Positions 52,678 through 62,651 of a stretch of DNA of 64,000 nucleotides are shown piece by piece (the first letter of the stretch is position 1; every line of letters starts with the position of its first letter). Source of the stretch: Rhodoferax sp. (GTDB lineage Bacteria > Pseudomonadota > Gammaproteobacteria > Burkholderiales > Burkholderiaceae_C); assembly GCF_025354435.1 (NCBI RefSeq), contig NZ_JANXMU010000060.1, positions 62,001 to 126,000 on the forward strand, read 5' to 3'. Below the pieces are notes generated by a model. It did no database searches and had not been told where the DNA came from. It saw only the letters and a list, made by a program, of their open reading frames with translations. A program made the translations under genes and the position numbers.

Positions 52678-54549
52678 ATGAACTTTGAAGAACTGAATCT
52701 GGCCCCGGCCATTCTGAAGGCCGTGCAAGAGCAAGGCTATACCGAGCCCACACCGATCCAAGCACAGGCCATTCCGGTCGTCTTGGCGGGACACGATCTG
52801 CTGGGCGGTGCGCAAACCGGCACCGGCAAAACGGCAGCTTTCACCCTGCCCCTGCTGCAGCGCCTGACCGAGAGCGCTCCGGCAACCAACAAATTTGGTG
52901 GCAAAGGCATCCGCGCCCTGGTGCTCACCCCCACCCGCGAACTCGCCGCCCAGGTGGAAGAGTCGGTGCAAACCTACGGTAAATACCTGGAGCTGACCTC
53001 CACCGTGATCTTTGGTGGTGTGGGCATGAACCCGCAAATCACCAAGGTCAAAAAAGGCGTGGACATTCTGGTCGCCACCCCGGGCCGCCTGCTGGATCTG
53101 ATGCAGCAAGGCGTATTGGACCTGGGCCAAGTGCAAATGTTGGTGTTGGACGAGGCCGACCGCATGCTCGACATGGGCTTCATCCATGACGTGAAAAAAG
53201 TGCTGGCTGCCGTACCCAAAGATAAGCAAAGCCTGCTGTTCTCGGCCACGTTCAGCGATGAAATCCGTGACCTCGCCGCCACGCTGCTGAAGAACCCACA
53301 AAGCGTGCAAGTCACGCCGCGCAACACCACCGTGCAGCGCATCACCCAGGTGATCCACCCGGTTGGTCGCGGCAAGAAAAAGGCCTTGCTGGCCCACATC
53401 ATCCAGGAACACAACTGGAGCCAGGTGCTGGTGTTCACCCGCACCAAATTCGGCGCCAACAACGTGGCCGAATTCCTGGAAAAGAACGGCATCACCGCCA
53501 TGGCGCTGCACGGCAACAAGAGCCAGTCGGCCCGCACCCAGGCCCTGCAAGGCTTCAAAAGCGGCGATGTACGCGCGCTGGTGGCCACCGACATCGCTGC
53601 CCGCGGTATCGACATTGACGACCTGCCACACGTGGTCAACTACGAAATCCCGAACGTCTGCGAAGACTATGTGCACCGCATCGGCCGTACCGGTCGTGCT
53701 GGTGCCGAAGGCGCTGCCGTTAACTTGGTGTGCCTGGACGAAGAAGGCTTCATGCAGGACATCGAACGCTTCACCAAGCAAGAAATTGCCGTGCAAGTGA
53801 TCGAAGGCTTCATGCCCGAACCCAATGAGCGTGCCGAACCCATCGCCATGGGTCGCCAAACGATCTGGGGCGGTGCCGGCAAGCCACCGAGCCGTGACGT
53901 GATGCAGGCCGCTGCCAAGGCAGCCCGCACCGAAATGCTGCAGCGCGTGCGCGACAGCAAGGGTGCCAATGGTGGCGACGGCGCTGGCCGTGGCAACAAC
54001 GGTGGCGGCAATGGCGGCCCCCGTAGCAACGCACCCCGTGGCGGCCCCCGTGCCCCACAAGGTGACGGCATGGCTCCTCCACGCCCCCAAGGCGCGCGTC
54101 CACCCCAGGGTGGCCGTGGCGGCCGTCCTAGCGGCCCCGGCGGTGCACGCACCGGTGGCGGCGGCTACGGTGGTGGCAATGCAGGTGGTGGTTACGGCGG
54201 CGGCAATGGCGGCGGTAACAGCTACGGTGGTGGCAATGGAAATGGCGGCGGCTACGGCGGCGGTGCACAGCCCGACCACACCCGCTCGGCTTCGATGGGT
54301 GGCCAGGGCCCTGCGCCCCGCCCTGCCCAAGGCGGCCAGCCTGACCCCATGCGCACCAGCGTAGACAGCATGCTCGACCGGGGTCGCCGTGGCGGCTTCG
54401 GAGGCGGTAACCGCAATAGCGGTGGCGGCGGTGGCTACGGTGGTGGCAATGGCGGCGGTAACGGTGGTGGCGGCGGCTTCGGCGGCGGCCGCAGTAGCGG
54501 CGGCGGCTCCCGTGGCCCCGGCGGCCCACGCGGTTCGTTCGGACGCTAA
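52678..54549 (+). CDS. rhlE: DEAD-box RNA helicase, RhlE type, with long Gly-rich tail
   Basis: ATP-dependent RNA helicase for ribosome assembly, RNA decay or cold adaptation. 623 residues. Core (1-~400): Q motif region [29 protein letters not shown] (I), PTRELAAQ (Ia), [19 protein letters not shown] (DEAD), FSATF (III), [23 protein letters not shown] (V), [11 protein letters not shown] (VI). Residues about 425-623 form a low-complexity tail rich in Gly, Asn, Arg and Tyr ([11 protein letters not shown] repeats, RGG-like), probably an RNA-binding disordered region prone to condensation. A long antisense frame here is a by-product of the Gly codons. Confidence 0.93.
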   Translation: MNFEELNLAPAILKAVQEQGYTEPTPIQAQAIPVVLAGHDLLGGAQTGTGKTAAFTLPLLQRLTESAPATNKFGGKGIRALVLTPTRELAAQVEESVQTYGKYLELTSTVIFGGVGMNPQITKVKKGVDILVATPGRLLDLMQQGVLDLGQVQMLVLDEADRMLDMGFIHDVKKVLAAVPKDKQSLLFSATFSDEIRDLAATLLKNPQSVQVTPRNTTVQRITQVIHPVGRGKKKALLAHIIQEHNWSQVLVFTRTKFGANNVAEFLEKNGITAMALHGNKSQSARTQALQGFKSGDVRALVATDIAARGIDIDDLPHVVNYEIPNVCEDYVHRIGRTGRAGAEGAAVNLVCLDEEGFMQDIERFTKQEIAVQVIEGFMPEPNERAEPIAMGRQTIWGGAGKPPSRDVMQAAAKAARTEMLQRVRDSKGANGGDGAGRGNNGGGNGGPRSNAPRGGPRAPQGDGMAPPRPQGARPPQGGRGGRPSGPGGARTGGGGYGGGNAGGGYGGGNGGGNSYGGGNGNGGGYGGGAQPDHTRSASMGGQGPAPRPAQGGQPDPMRTSVDSMLDRGRRGGFGGGNRNSGGGGGYGGGNGGGNGGGGGFGGGRSSGGGSRGPGGPRGSFGR

Positions 54550-54551
54550 TT

Positions 54552-54613
54552 TAAGAGTCTTTTAGACCTCTGGCGCAGATAGCACATGCGCTAGTAGCTA
54601 CCAAATTAGGAGC
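54552..54613 (+). repeat. Dispersed palindromic repeat after the helicase gene
   Basis: TCTTTTAGACCTCTGGCGCA, then TGCGCTAGTAGCTACCAAAT and TAGGAG. Same sub-family as the copy inside waaA; it begins three bases after the stop codon. Confidence 0.82.
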
Positions 54614-54631
54614 ATTCAATTCTCCTTACCT

Positions 54632-54661
54632 GGCGCATGGCATTCGGCATGCGCCTTTTTT
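54632..54661 (+). terminator. Intrinsic terminator after the helicase gene
   Basis: GGCGCATG (54632-54639) pairs perfectly with CATGCGCC (54648-54655), 8-base loop, followed by six Ts. Confidence 0.9.
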
Positions 54662-54676
54662 ATGGGCGTTTATTTT

Positions 54677-54682
54677 TACAAT
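54677..54682 (+). promoter_or_regulatory. Candidate -10 element of gloA
   Basis: TACAAT between the terminator and gloA; predicted start about 27 bases before the ATG. No convincing -35. Confidence 0.35.
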
Positions 54683-54715
54683 CGACCCTCTACCCACTCC
54701 CTCCTAAAAAATACC

Positions 54716-55123
54716 ATGCGACTTCTCCACACCATGCTGCGCGTCGGCCACCTGCAGCGCTCTATCGACTTTTATACCCAGATTCTGGGCATGCAACTGC
54801 TGCGCATGTCGGAAAACGCCGAATACAAGTACACCCTGGCCTTCGTGGGCTACGGCAGCAACCCCGACCATGCCGAGCTGGAGCTGACTTACAACCACGG
54901 CGTAGACAGCTACGAGCTGGGCACCGCCTACGGCCATATCGCCCTGGCCGTGCCCGATGCCTATGCTGCCTGCGAAAAGATCAAATCTGCCGGTGGCCAG
55001 GTCACGCGCGAAGCCGGTCCAGTCAAGGGCGGCACCACGGTAATTGCCTTTGTGACCGACCCGGACGGCTACAAGATCGAGCTGATCCAGCGCGCCGAAC
55101 ACGCGGGCGGCTCAGGTATTTGA
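54716..55123 (+). CDS. gloA: Lactoylglutathione lyase (glyoxalase I)
   Basis: Converts the methylglyoxal-glutathione hemithioacetal to lactoylglutathione. 135 residues starting [20 protein letters not shown], the normal proteobacterial length. Metal ligands by family position: H5 (LLHTM), Glu in AELELTYN, His in GHIALAVPD and Glu in YKIELIQ. It lacks the insertions of Zn-type enzymes, so it is probably the Ni/Co type. Start at the conserved MRLLHT; the upstream frame is the terminator region. Confidence 0.95.
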   Translation: MRLLHTMLRVGHLQRSIDFYTQILGMQLLRMSENAEYKYTLAFVGYGSNPDHAELELTYNHGVDSYELGTAYGHIALAVPDAYAACEKIKSAGGQVTREAGPVKGGTTVIAFVTDPDGYKIELIQRAEHAGGSGI

Positions 55124-55130
55124 TGCCCTG

Positions 55131-55158
55131 GCTTCGTCCCCTATTTAGTGGACGAAGC
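55131..55158. other. Inverted repeat after gloA
   Basis: GCTTCGTCC (55131-55139) and GGACGAAGC (55150-55158), a perfect 9-base stem with a 10-base loop but no T run. Possibly a transcript-stabilising or Rho-linked hairpin at the end of gloA. Confidence 0.5.
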
Positions 55159-55161
55159 GCT

Positions 55162-55196
55162 CGCCCGGTGTATTGACACGGCCCAAGCGCCGGGCG
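55162..55196 (+). promoter_or_regulatory. Inverted repeat around a TTGACA box upstream of the caspase-like gene
   Basis: CGCCCGG (55162-55168) and CCGGGCG (55190-55196) flank TTGACA (55173-55178). A consensus -35 box inside a 7-base inverted repeat could be a promoter with an overlapping operator. The -10 region (GGAACA) is poor. Confidence 0.35.
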
Positions 55197-55224
55197 GAAC
55201 ATGGTTTCTTTTTGAGGAGACACC

Positions 55225-56115
55225 ATGGCCACCAAAAAAGCAACTGCCGCCGTCGCCAAAGCCAAGGCCCTGTCGCTGCACATGGGGCTCAATGCCGTCA
55301 GCGGCGCAGCCTATTCGGGGTGGACGGGGCCTTTGGCGGCCTGTGAGTTCGATGCCAATGACATGGCCGCCATTGCCAAGGCGCAGGGCATACGGCCCAC
55401 CGTACTACTCACCAAACAAGCGACCCGCAGCAAGTTTTTAAGCGCCATACGCAGTGCAGCCAAAACGCTGGTCGCAGGCGATCTGTTCTTTTTGACCTAC
55501 TCCGGCCACGGTGGGCAGGTCACCGATATCAACAGCGATGAACCCGACGGAAAGGACGAAACCTGGTGCCTGTTTGATGGCCAAATCCTGGATGACGAGC
55601 TGTACTTTGAGTACAGCCAATTTGCCGCCGGGGTGCGCATACTGGTGTTGTCGGACAGCTGCCATAGCGGTTCGGTGGTCAAGGCCATGCCCAACGAACC
55701 TGGCTCGCGGGCTATGCCCCTGGGGGTCGCCATGCGCGTGAACCGCGACCATAAAGCGTTTTACGACAAGCTGCAGGTGGACGTAGCCAAGGCCGCAGGC
55801 GGCCAGATCGCCGACCCTGACACTGCCTTGACCCAGGTGACAGTCAGCAACCGTCTGACCGCCGTGGTCAGCCAGTTCAAACCCTCCTTGGTATTGGTAT
55901 CAGGCTGCCAGGACAACCAGACCTCGATGGACGGCGACCACAACGGCGCGTTTACCGAGCAAGTGCTCAAGGTGTGGGCCAACGGCACGTTTACCGGCAC
56001 CTACCGCCAGTTCCACGCCAAGGTGCGTGCCGGCTTGCCGCCCACCCAGTCGCCTAACCTGTTCACACTGGGCAAAGCAGGCCCATTTTTGAAGCAGAAG
56101 CCGTTTACGGTCTGA
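55225..56115 (+). CDS. Caspase-like cysteine protease (metacaspase/orthocaspase p20 domain)
   Basis: 296 residues, one catalytic domain with no signal peptide and no extra domain. His/Cys dyad: H95 in LTYSGHGGQ and C146 in [11 protein letters not shown]. The segment [20 protein letters not shown], with DDEL following, matches the acidic loop of prokaryotic metacaspases. The start has a strong GAGGAGA site. N-terminal [13 protein letters not shown] and [13 protein letters not shown] match the first strand and helix of the caspase fold. It sits alone between gloA and a bidirectional terminator. Known members cut after Arg/Lys and are linked to stress or cell-death responses, but substrate and role here are unknown. 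Confidence 0.87.
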   Translation: MATKKATAAVAKAKALSLHMGLNAVSGAAYSGWTGPLAACEFDANDMAAIAKAQGIRPTVLLTKQATRSKFLSAIRSAAKTLVAGDLFFLTYSGHGGQVTDINSDEPDGKDETWCLFDGQILDDELYFEYSQFAAGVRILVLSDSCHSGSVVKAMPNEPGSRAMPLGVAMRVNRDHKAFYDKLQVDVAKAAGGQIADPDTALTQVTVSNRLTAVVSQFKPSLVLVSGCQDNQTSMDGDHNGAFTEQVLKVWANGTFTGTYRQFHAKVRAGLPPTQSPNLFTLGKAGPFLKQKPFTV

Positions 56116-56146
56116 AAAAAAGCGCCTTAAAAGGCGCTTTTTTTTT
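56115..56146. terminator. Bidirectional terminator between the caspase-like gene and eda
   Basis: A run of As, AGCGCCTT (56121-56128) paired with AAGGCGCT (56131-56138), then a T run. Functions on both strands for the convergent genes; the eda stop codon lies in its T run. Confidence 0.9.
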
Positions 56147-56801
56147 AGGCCTTCTTTTTCAAGGCCGCGGTATCCAGACACAACTGGGTGATGCGGCCCC
56201 AGTCGCCTGCCAGCATGGCATCGACCGGCACGATCCACGAACCGCCCACGCACACCACATTCGGCAGCGCCAAAAATTCAGGCGCGTTTTGCAGTGTCAC
56301 GCCGCCGGTGGGGCAGAACTTCACATCAAAGAACGGGCCGCTCCAGGCCTCCAGCATGGCGGGGCCACCGGCTTGCATGGCGGGGAAGAACTTCAACTCA
56401 GTGAAGCCGTCTTCCTGGGCCATCATGATTTCGCTACCCGTCGCCACGCCGGGCAACAGAGCCAAGCCTGCATCGCGGCAAGCCTGGCCGACGGTACGGG
56501 TGTAGCCGGGGCTCACGCCAAACAGGGCTCCGGCCTTGGCCGCGGCTTGCGCGTCGGCGGCGCTGCGGATGGTGCCTGCACCGATGACGGCATCGGGCAC
56601 TTCCTTGGCGATGCGCTCAATACATTCCAGCGCCTGCGGGGTGCGCAGCGTAACTTCCAGCATGCGGATGCCGCCAGCCACCAAGGCGCGCGCCAGCGGT
56701 ACGGCGTGGGCGACATCGTTGAGCACGATGACCGGAATCACCGGTGCGTCTTGCATGACTTGCAAGGCCGTCCAGCGGCCGGTGTGGTTGCTTAGACCCA
56801 T
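56145..56801 (-). CDS. eda: KDPG aldolase (Entner-Doudoroff)
   Basis: Splits 2-keto-3-deoxy-6-phosphogluconate into pyruvate and glyceraldehyde-3-P. 218 residues; the Schiff-base lysine is K137 in FTELKFFPA, the catalytic Glu is E49 in [10 protein letters not shown], and the phosphate site is CPTGGVT. The start overlaps the 3' end of edd by ten bases. Confidence 0.97.
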   Translation of the reverse strand: MGLSNHTGRWTALQVMQDAPVIPVIVLNDVAHAVPLARALVAGGIRMLEVTLRTPQALECIERIAKEVPDAVIGAGTIRSAADAQAAAKAGALFGVSPGYTRTVGQACRDAGLALLPGVATGSEIMMAQEDGFTELKFFPAMQAGGPAMLEAWSGPFFDVKFCPTGGVTLQNAPEFLALPNVVCVGGSWIVPVDAMLAGDWGRITQLCLDTAALKKKA

Positions 56802-58609
56802 GAGAGAGCTCCTTGTTCAGCGGTGAGGGCATTGCGGCGCATGCCAGAAAAAAGTTCACGGCCCATGCCAAAGCCATTGGCGACGCGCAGGGCTTCGGGC
56901 ATGGTGGCCAAGGGACGCGCATCCCATTCGGCATCGGGCACCAGGGCCTGCAGCGTACCGGCCACGGCATCCAGGCGCACCACGTCGCCGTCCAGCAGCT
57001 TGGCCAGCGGGCCACCGGCCAGGGCTTCGGGAGATACGTGGATAGCGGCGGGCACCTTGCCCGAGGCACCGCTCATGCGGCCATCGGTGACTAGGGCCAC
57101 GCGGTAGCCCTTGCCTTGCAGCACGGCCAGCGGGGGCGTGAGTTTGTGCAGTTCGGGCATGCCGTTGGCCTGCGGGCCTTGCCAGCGCACCACGCAGACC
57201 ACGTCGCGGTTCAGCTCACCCGCATTGAAGGCCACGTGCAGGGCTTCTTGCGAGTCGAACAGGCGGATCGGCGCTTCGATGATGTGGCGGTCGTCCGGCA
57301 CGGCGGATGCCTTGATCACGCTGCGACCCAGGTTGCCTTTCAGTAGCTTCAGACCGCCGGTGGGGCTGAAGGGGTTGGATGCGGGGCGCACGATGGTGGT
57401 GTCCTTGGACTCCAGCACGGTGTTCCAGGTCAGGGTGTCACCCACCAGCGCGGGTTCGCCTGCAAATTCGCGCAGGCCGCCGGGGCGCACGGTCAGCACG
57501 TCGGCGTGCATGAAGCCCGCGTCCAGCAGCTCGCGGATGATGAAACCGGGGCCGCCTGCAGCCTGGAACTGGTTTACATCGGCGCTGCCGTTGGGGTAGA
57601 CGTGCGACAGCGTGGGCACTACATCCGACAAGGCGCTGAAGTCATCCCAGTCGATCACGATGCCAGCGGCGGATGCCACGGCGACCCAGTGGATCAGATG
57701 GTTGGTGGAGCCGCCGGTGGCCAGCAAGGCAACCATGGCGTTGACGATGCAGCGCTCGTCCACCACATGGCCGATGGGTGCGTAACGCTTGGCTTTCACG
57801 TCGGCCAGCACGGTGCGAGTGGCTTCACGGGTGAGTTCGTCGCGCATGGCACCACCGGGGGCCACAAAAGCCGTGCCGGGCACGTGCAGACCCATGGCTT
57901 CGAGCAGCATCTGGTTGCTGTTGGCGGTGCCGTAGAAGGTGCAGGTGCCGGGCGCATGGTAGGCGGCGGATTCGGCCTGCAGCAGCTCGGTACGGCCCAC
58001 CAAACCCTGGGCGGCTTGTTCGCGCACCTTGGATTTGGCGTTGTTCGACAGACCGGTGGGCATGGGGCCCGCAGGCACAAACACGGTGGGCAAATGGCCG
58101 AACTGCAGCGCGCCGATCAGCAGGCCGGGCACAATCTTGTCGCACACGCCCAGCATCAGGGCGGCATCGAACATGTCGTGGCTCAGGGCCACGGCGGTGG
58201 CCATGGCAATCACGTCGCGGCTGAACAGGCTGAGTTCCATGCCGGGCGTGCCCTGGGTCACGCCGTCGCACATCGCGGGCACGCCACCGGCAACCTGGGC
58301 GGTGGCACCGTGGCGGCGGGCTTCAGCTTTGACGATGTCAGGGTAGGTTTGCATCGGCGTGTGGGCCGACAGCATGTCGTTGTAGGCGGTGACGATGCCG
58401 ATGTTGAGTGCCTTTTCGGTCACCACCTTAAGCTTGTCGTTCACCGGCATACCGGCAAACGCGTGGGCTACATTGGCGCAACCCATGCGCTCGGCCCCCG
58501 GTTTACGCTGGGCGGCGGCCGTGAGGCGTTCTAGATAAGCGCTGCGGCTGGGGCCGCTACGCGCACGAATGCGGTCTGTGACCGCCGCTACCGTGGGGTG
58601 GATTGTCAT
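56792..58609 (-). CDS. edd: 6-phosphogluconate dehydratase
   Basis: Makes KDPG from 6-phosphogluconate with a [4Fe-4S] cluster. 605 residues (IlvD/Edd family). Cluster cysteines are expected in [13 protein letters not shown] and [13 protein letters not shown]. Other features: [39 protein letters not shown], and C-terminal [23 protein letters not shown]. Forms an operon with eda; a HexR-like box overlaps the region just before the start codon. Confidence 0.97.
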   Translation of the reverse strand: MTIHPTVAAVTDRIRARSGPSRSAYLERLTAAAQRKPGAERMGCANVAHAFAGMPVNDKLKVVTEKALNIGIVTAYNDMLSAHTPMQTYPDIVKAEARRHGATAQVAGGVPAMCDGVTQGTPGMELSLFSRDVIAMATAVALSHDMFDAALMLGVCDKIVPGLLIGALQFGHLPTVFVPAGPMPTGLSNNAKSKVREQAAQGLVGRTELLQAESAAYHAPGTCTFYGTANSNQMLLEAMGLHVPGTAFVAPGGAMRDELTREATRTVLADVKAKRYAPIGHVVDERCIVNAMVALLATGGSTNHLIHWVAVASAAGIVIDWDDFSALSDVVPTLSHVYPNGSADVNQFQAAGGPGFIIRELLDAGFMHADVLTVRPGGLREFAGEPALVGDTLTWNTVLESKDTTIVRPASNPFSPTGGLKLLKGNLGRSVIKASAVPDDRHIIEAPIRLFDSQEALHVAFNAGELNRDVVCVVRWQGPQANGMPELHKLTPPLAVLQGKGYRVALVTDGRMSGASGKVPAAIHVSPEALAGGPLAKLLDGDVVRLDAVAGTLQALVPDAEWDARPLATMPEALRVANGFGMGRELFSGMRRNALTAEQGALSWV

Positions 58610-58617
58610 GGTCTTTT

Positions 58618-58632
58618 GGTAACTAAATTACA
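58618..58632. promoter_or_regulatory. HexR-like operator upstream of edd
   Basis: GGTAACTAAATTACA matches the published HexR consensus TGTARTWWWAYTACA at 13 of 15 positions, nine bases upstream of the edd start. HexR senses KDPG and regulates Entner-Doudoroff genes in many proteobacteria. The HexR gene is not in this window. Confidence 0.55.
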
Positions 58633-58729
58633 GCCGCAATGGTACTCCGTAACCGCAGGGGTGGGCAGCTTAGGAGTTACCAGTAGGGTACGAAAGACCG
58701 CCGCGAAGGGGCGTAAAAACAGCCTGTCA

Positions 58730-58798
58730 AAAACTATTAAATAGATAGCTACTAGCGTAGGTTCTATATGCGCTAGAGGTCATTTTTATATATAAATT
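58730..58798 (-). repeat. Dispersed palindromic repeat between edd and the AcoR-like gene
   Basis: In reverse orientation: TAGCTACTAGCGTAGG, then TATATGCGCTAGAGGTCATT and an AT-rich tail that reaches the stop codon of the regulator gene. A well-preserved copy. Confidence 0.85.
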
Positions 58799-60732
58799 TA
58801 TTTGCCACCTAGTTTGCGGTACAGGGTGTTGCGGCTCACCCCCAGTTGGCGGGCAGCCTGGGACACATTGCCATTGCACTGCAACAAGACCCGTTCCATG
58901 GTGCGCACCGACTGCGCGCGCAGCGGGCCTTCTGTTGCTGTGTCGGCCACCGTATCGGCAGCTACGGTGTTGCTGCGCAGATCCTGGGCCAGGTCGTCCG
59001 GCAGGTGGTGCCAGTCGATCAGGCTGTCGCCCTCGTCCAGCAAGGCGCAGGCTGTGCACAGGGCGTTGGCCAGTTGGCGCACATTGCCGGGCCAGTTGAA
59101 ATGCAAAAAGGCGGTAACCAGGCTGGGGGCGAGTTGCAGGCTCTGGCCGGGGGCCAGTGTGGCCAGCAGCCGCTCGATCAACGCACCCTGGTCGCTGCGC
59201 TCCCGCAGGGGTGGCAGGTGCAGCGTGAGACCGTTGATGCGGTAATACAGGTCTTCCCGAAAGCGCCCGGCCTGCATCTCATCGCGCAGTTGGCGGTGGG
59301 TGGCGCAGACCAAAAAGAAGTCCAGCGCCACGGTCTTGCCGCCGCCCAGGGGCTGCACTTGGCGCTCTTGCAGCACCCGCAGCAGCCGGGCCTGGAAGGC
59401 CAGCGGCATGTCACCCACTTCGTCCAGCAGCAAGGTGCCGCCGTGGGCCTCGCGCAAGCGGCCGGGCGAGCCTTCGCGCCGGGCTCCGGTAAACGCGCCG
59501 GGGCTGTAGCCAAACAGCTCAGCTTCGATCAGCGCTTCGGGCAAGGCGGCGCAGTTCACCGCCACAAACGGGCTGTTTTTACGTGGCCCGGCGGCATGCA
59601 CGGCGCGGGCAAACACCTCTTTGCCTACACCCGACTCGCCCTGCAGCAGCAAGGCGATGGGTTTGCCGACCACGCGGCGGGCCTTGTCCAGTGCGGCGCG
59701 GAAGGTGGCATCGCCCGTGTCCAGGGCCCCCAAAGCATCGCAGGTGGCGGGTTCGGTAAATGCAGTGGGCGTGGTGACGGTACGCGGCAGCGGCAAGGCG
59801 CGGCTGCGCCCCAAGTCCACCCGCAGCCAGACCTGGCCGCCGCTGGGGCCAAACACCTGGCGCACGGTGGCCGGGCCGGGCTGCAGCACCAGCATATGGG
59901 CCAGCGGCCACACGGCTTCCAGCTGCACACGGCCAATGCTGTCTCGCCCCAGGCACAGCCACTGCAGCGCCCCGGTGTTGGCACCCAGCAGCCAGCCCTC
60001 GGGCGACACCGCCAGCTGGCATTCGGTGACGCTGCCAATCCCCTCGATCTGGCTGTGGAAGCGCAAACGGATGTGGCCTGCGTGGCGGGTTTCAAACAGC
60101 TTGTGCTCGATCATCCGCGCCGCCGACCGGGCCAGGCCCAGGGTGTGCGGGTGGTAGCCGCGGTGGTCGCCAGAGATATCCAGCGCGCCCAGCAAGCGGC
60201 CTGCCGGGTCGTGGATGGGAGCAGCGGCGCAGGTCAGAAAGCCGTTGCGTTCCAGGTAGTGTTCGCTGGCATGCACGGCCACCGGAATTTGCTCGGCCAT
60301 GGCGGTGCCGATGGCGTTGGTGCCCCGGTACTGCTCGTGCCAAGTGGCACCGGGGCGCAGGGCGACGCGGCTGGCGCGGTCTAAAAAAGCGGCGTCGCCC
60401 AGGGTGTGCAGCAGCAGGCCGCCGCTGTCGGCCAGGATCACCATGCAGTCGCTGTCGCGGGTTTGCTCGAACACAAATTCCATCACCGGGCGGGCGTGGG
60501 CCACCAGTTCGCGCTGGTGCTCCAGGGCGCGGGCCAGTTGGGCGGTGGATGCGTGCGGCGCGCCGGGGGTGCGGCCACTGGCCTGCAGACCAAAGTCCAG
60601 GCTGCGGCTCCAGGAGCGGGCCAGCCGCTCGTCTAGCAGGCCCGTGGGTACGCCACCCTGGTCGAGCAGCTGGCGGCGGGCCTGGCGCAGCGCCACGGGG
60701 GTGGCTCTGGCCGTGGGAAGGTTGGAATGCAT
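58798..60732 (-). CDS. AcoR-like sigma54-dependent transcriptional activator
   Basis: 644-residue enhancer-binding protein. N-terminal GAF-type sensor part (about 75-210; RPVMEFVFEQTRDSDCMVILADSGG, GTNAIGTAMAEQIPVAVHASEHYL, typical of AcoR). AAA+ domain (about 335-570) with Walker A GESGVGKE (365-372), the sigma54-contact loop GAFTGA (412-417) and Walker B LLLDEVGD (434-441). C-terminal Fis-type helix-turn-helix (NVSQAARQLGVSRNTLYRKL). Ribosome binding site AAGGAGA. Divergent from an aldehyde dehydrogenase with a -24/-12 promoter, so it very likely controls that gene in response to acetoin, an alcohol or an aldehyde. Confidence 0.93.
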   Translation of the reverse strand: MHSNLPTARATPVALRQARRQLLDQGGVPTGLLDERLARSWSRSLDFGLQASGRTPGAPHASTAQLARALEHQRELVAHARPVMEFVFEQTRDSDCMVILADSGGLLLHTLGDAAFLDRASRVALRPGATWHEQYRGTNAIGTAMAEQIPVAVHASEHYLERNGFLTCAAAPIHDPAGRLLGALDISGDHRGYHPHTLGLARSAARMIEHKLFETRHAGHIRLRFHSQIEGIGSVTECQLAVSPEGWLLGANTGALQWLCLGRDSIGRVQLEAVWPLAHMLVLQPGPATVRQVFGPSGGQVWLRVDLGRSRALPLPRTVTTPTAFTEPATCDALGALDTGDATFRAALDKARRVVGKPIALLLQGESGVGKEVFARAVHAAGPRKNSPFVAVNCAALPEALIEAELFGYSPGAFTGARREGSPGRLREAHGGTLLLDEVGDMPLAFQARLLRVLQERQVQPLGGGKTVALDFFLVCATHRQLRDEMQAGRFREDLYYRINGLTLHLPPLRERSDQGALIERLLATLAPGQSLQLAPSLVTAFLHFNWPGNVRQLANALCTACALLDEGDSLIDWHHLPDDLAQDLRSNTVAADTVADTATEGPLRAQSVRTMERVLLQCNGNVSQAARQLGVSRNTLYRKLGGK

Positions 60733-60840
60733 GTGTTGTCTCCTTGCCGTCCCCGGTCCGTGTCGGGGCAGTCATGTAGCGAAGTACTGTAGTGTGTGAC
60801 GCTGTTTGTGCCAAGCAGTTCAACCGATGCCACAGGGCGT

Positions 60841-60880
60841 GTGCTCCATTTTGGAACACCTGTCCCACACCGGGCGGACA
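60841..60880. promoter_or_regulatory. Upstream activator palindromes for the sigma54 promoter
   Basis: GTGCTCCATTTTGGAACAC (60841-60859) is a 19-base palindrome with one mismatch pair. TGTCC (60861-60865) and GGACA (60876-60880) form a second inverted repeat next to it. They lie about 100-140 bases upstream of the predicted start point, the usual place for an enhancer-binding protein such as AcoR. Confidence 0.6.
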
Positions 60881-60951
60881 CCGCCTGCCGCGCAGGCCCG
60901 GTTCGGGCGGCTTTTGAACCGGAAACTGGGCTGTTGGGCCGTAACTGCCGA

Positions 60952-60970
60952 TTGGCATGCGCCGTGCAAT
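60952..60970 (+). promoter_or_regulatory. Sigma54 (-24/-12) promoter of the aldehyde dehydrogenase gene
   Basis: TTGGCATGCGCCGTGCAAT: the GG of TGGCAT and the GC of GTGCAA are separated by exactly ten bases, as the TGGCAC-N5-TTGCW consensus requires. Start predicted near 60979, about 43 bases before the ATG. Confidence 0.75.
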
Positions 60971-61021
60971 GAGGCCACCGTACCGGCAAGCGGTGCAAAC
61001 ATACCAAAACAGGAGACTTTT

Positions 61022-62542
<1,521 letters not shown>

Positions 62543-62550
62543 AACGGCAT

Positions 62551-62586
62551 GGCGCTATGCTTTTTAAGTTTAATAAGCATAGCGCC
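62551..62586. terminator. Perfect 12-base hairpin after the aldehyde dehydrogenase gene
   Basis: GGCGCTATGCTT (62551-62562) and AAGCATAGCGCC (62575-62586) with a 12-base AT-rich loop. No T run directly follows. The right arm doubles as the end of the dispersed repeat at 62575-62632. Confidence 0.6.
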
Positions 62587-62632
62587 TAGTGTAGACAAAA
62601 CATACGCTAAAGCACTATTTTTATCTTAGAAA
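62575..62632 (-). repeat. Dispersed palindromic repeat between the aldehyde dehydrogenase and GGDEF genes
   Basis: In reverse orientation: AGCGCCTAGTGTAGACAAAA, then CATACGCTAAAGCACTATTT. A divergent copy, recognisable by the spaced CTAGTGTAGA/TACGCTAAAGCACT halves and the AT-rich end. Confidence 0.6.
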
Positions 62633-62651
62633 ATGGCCTAAAAATGGTCCA

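Noticed and set aside
52624-54330. 568-residue open frame antisense to the helicase
   Set aside because: Long Ala/Thr runs arise from the Gly-rich repeats read on the other strand.
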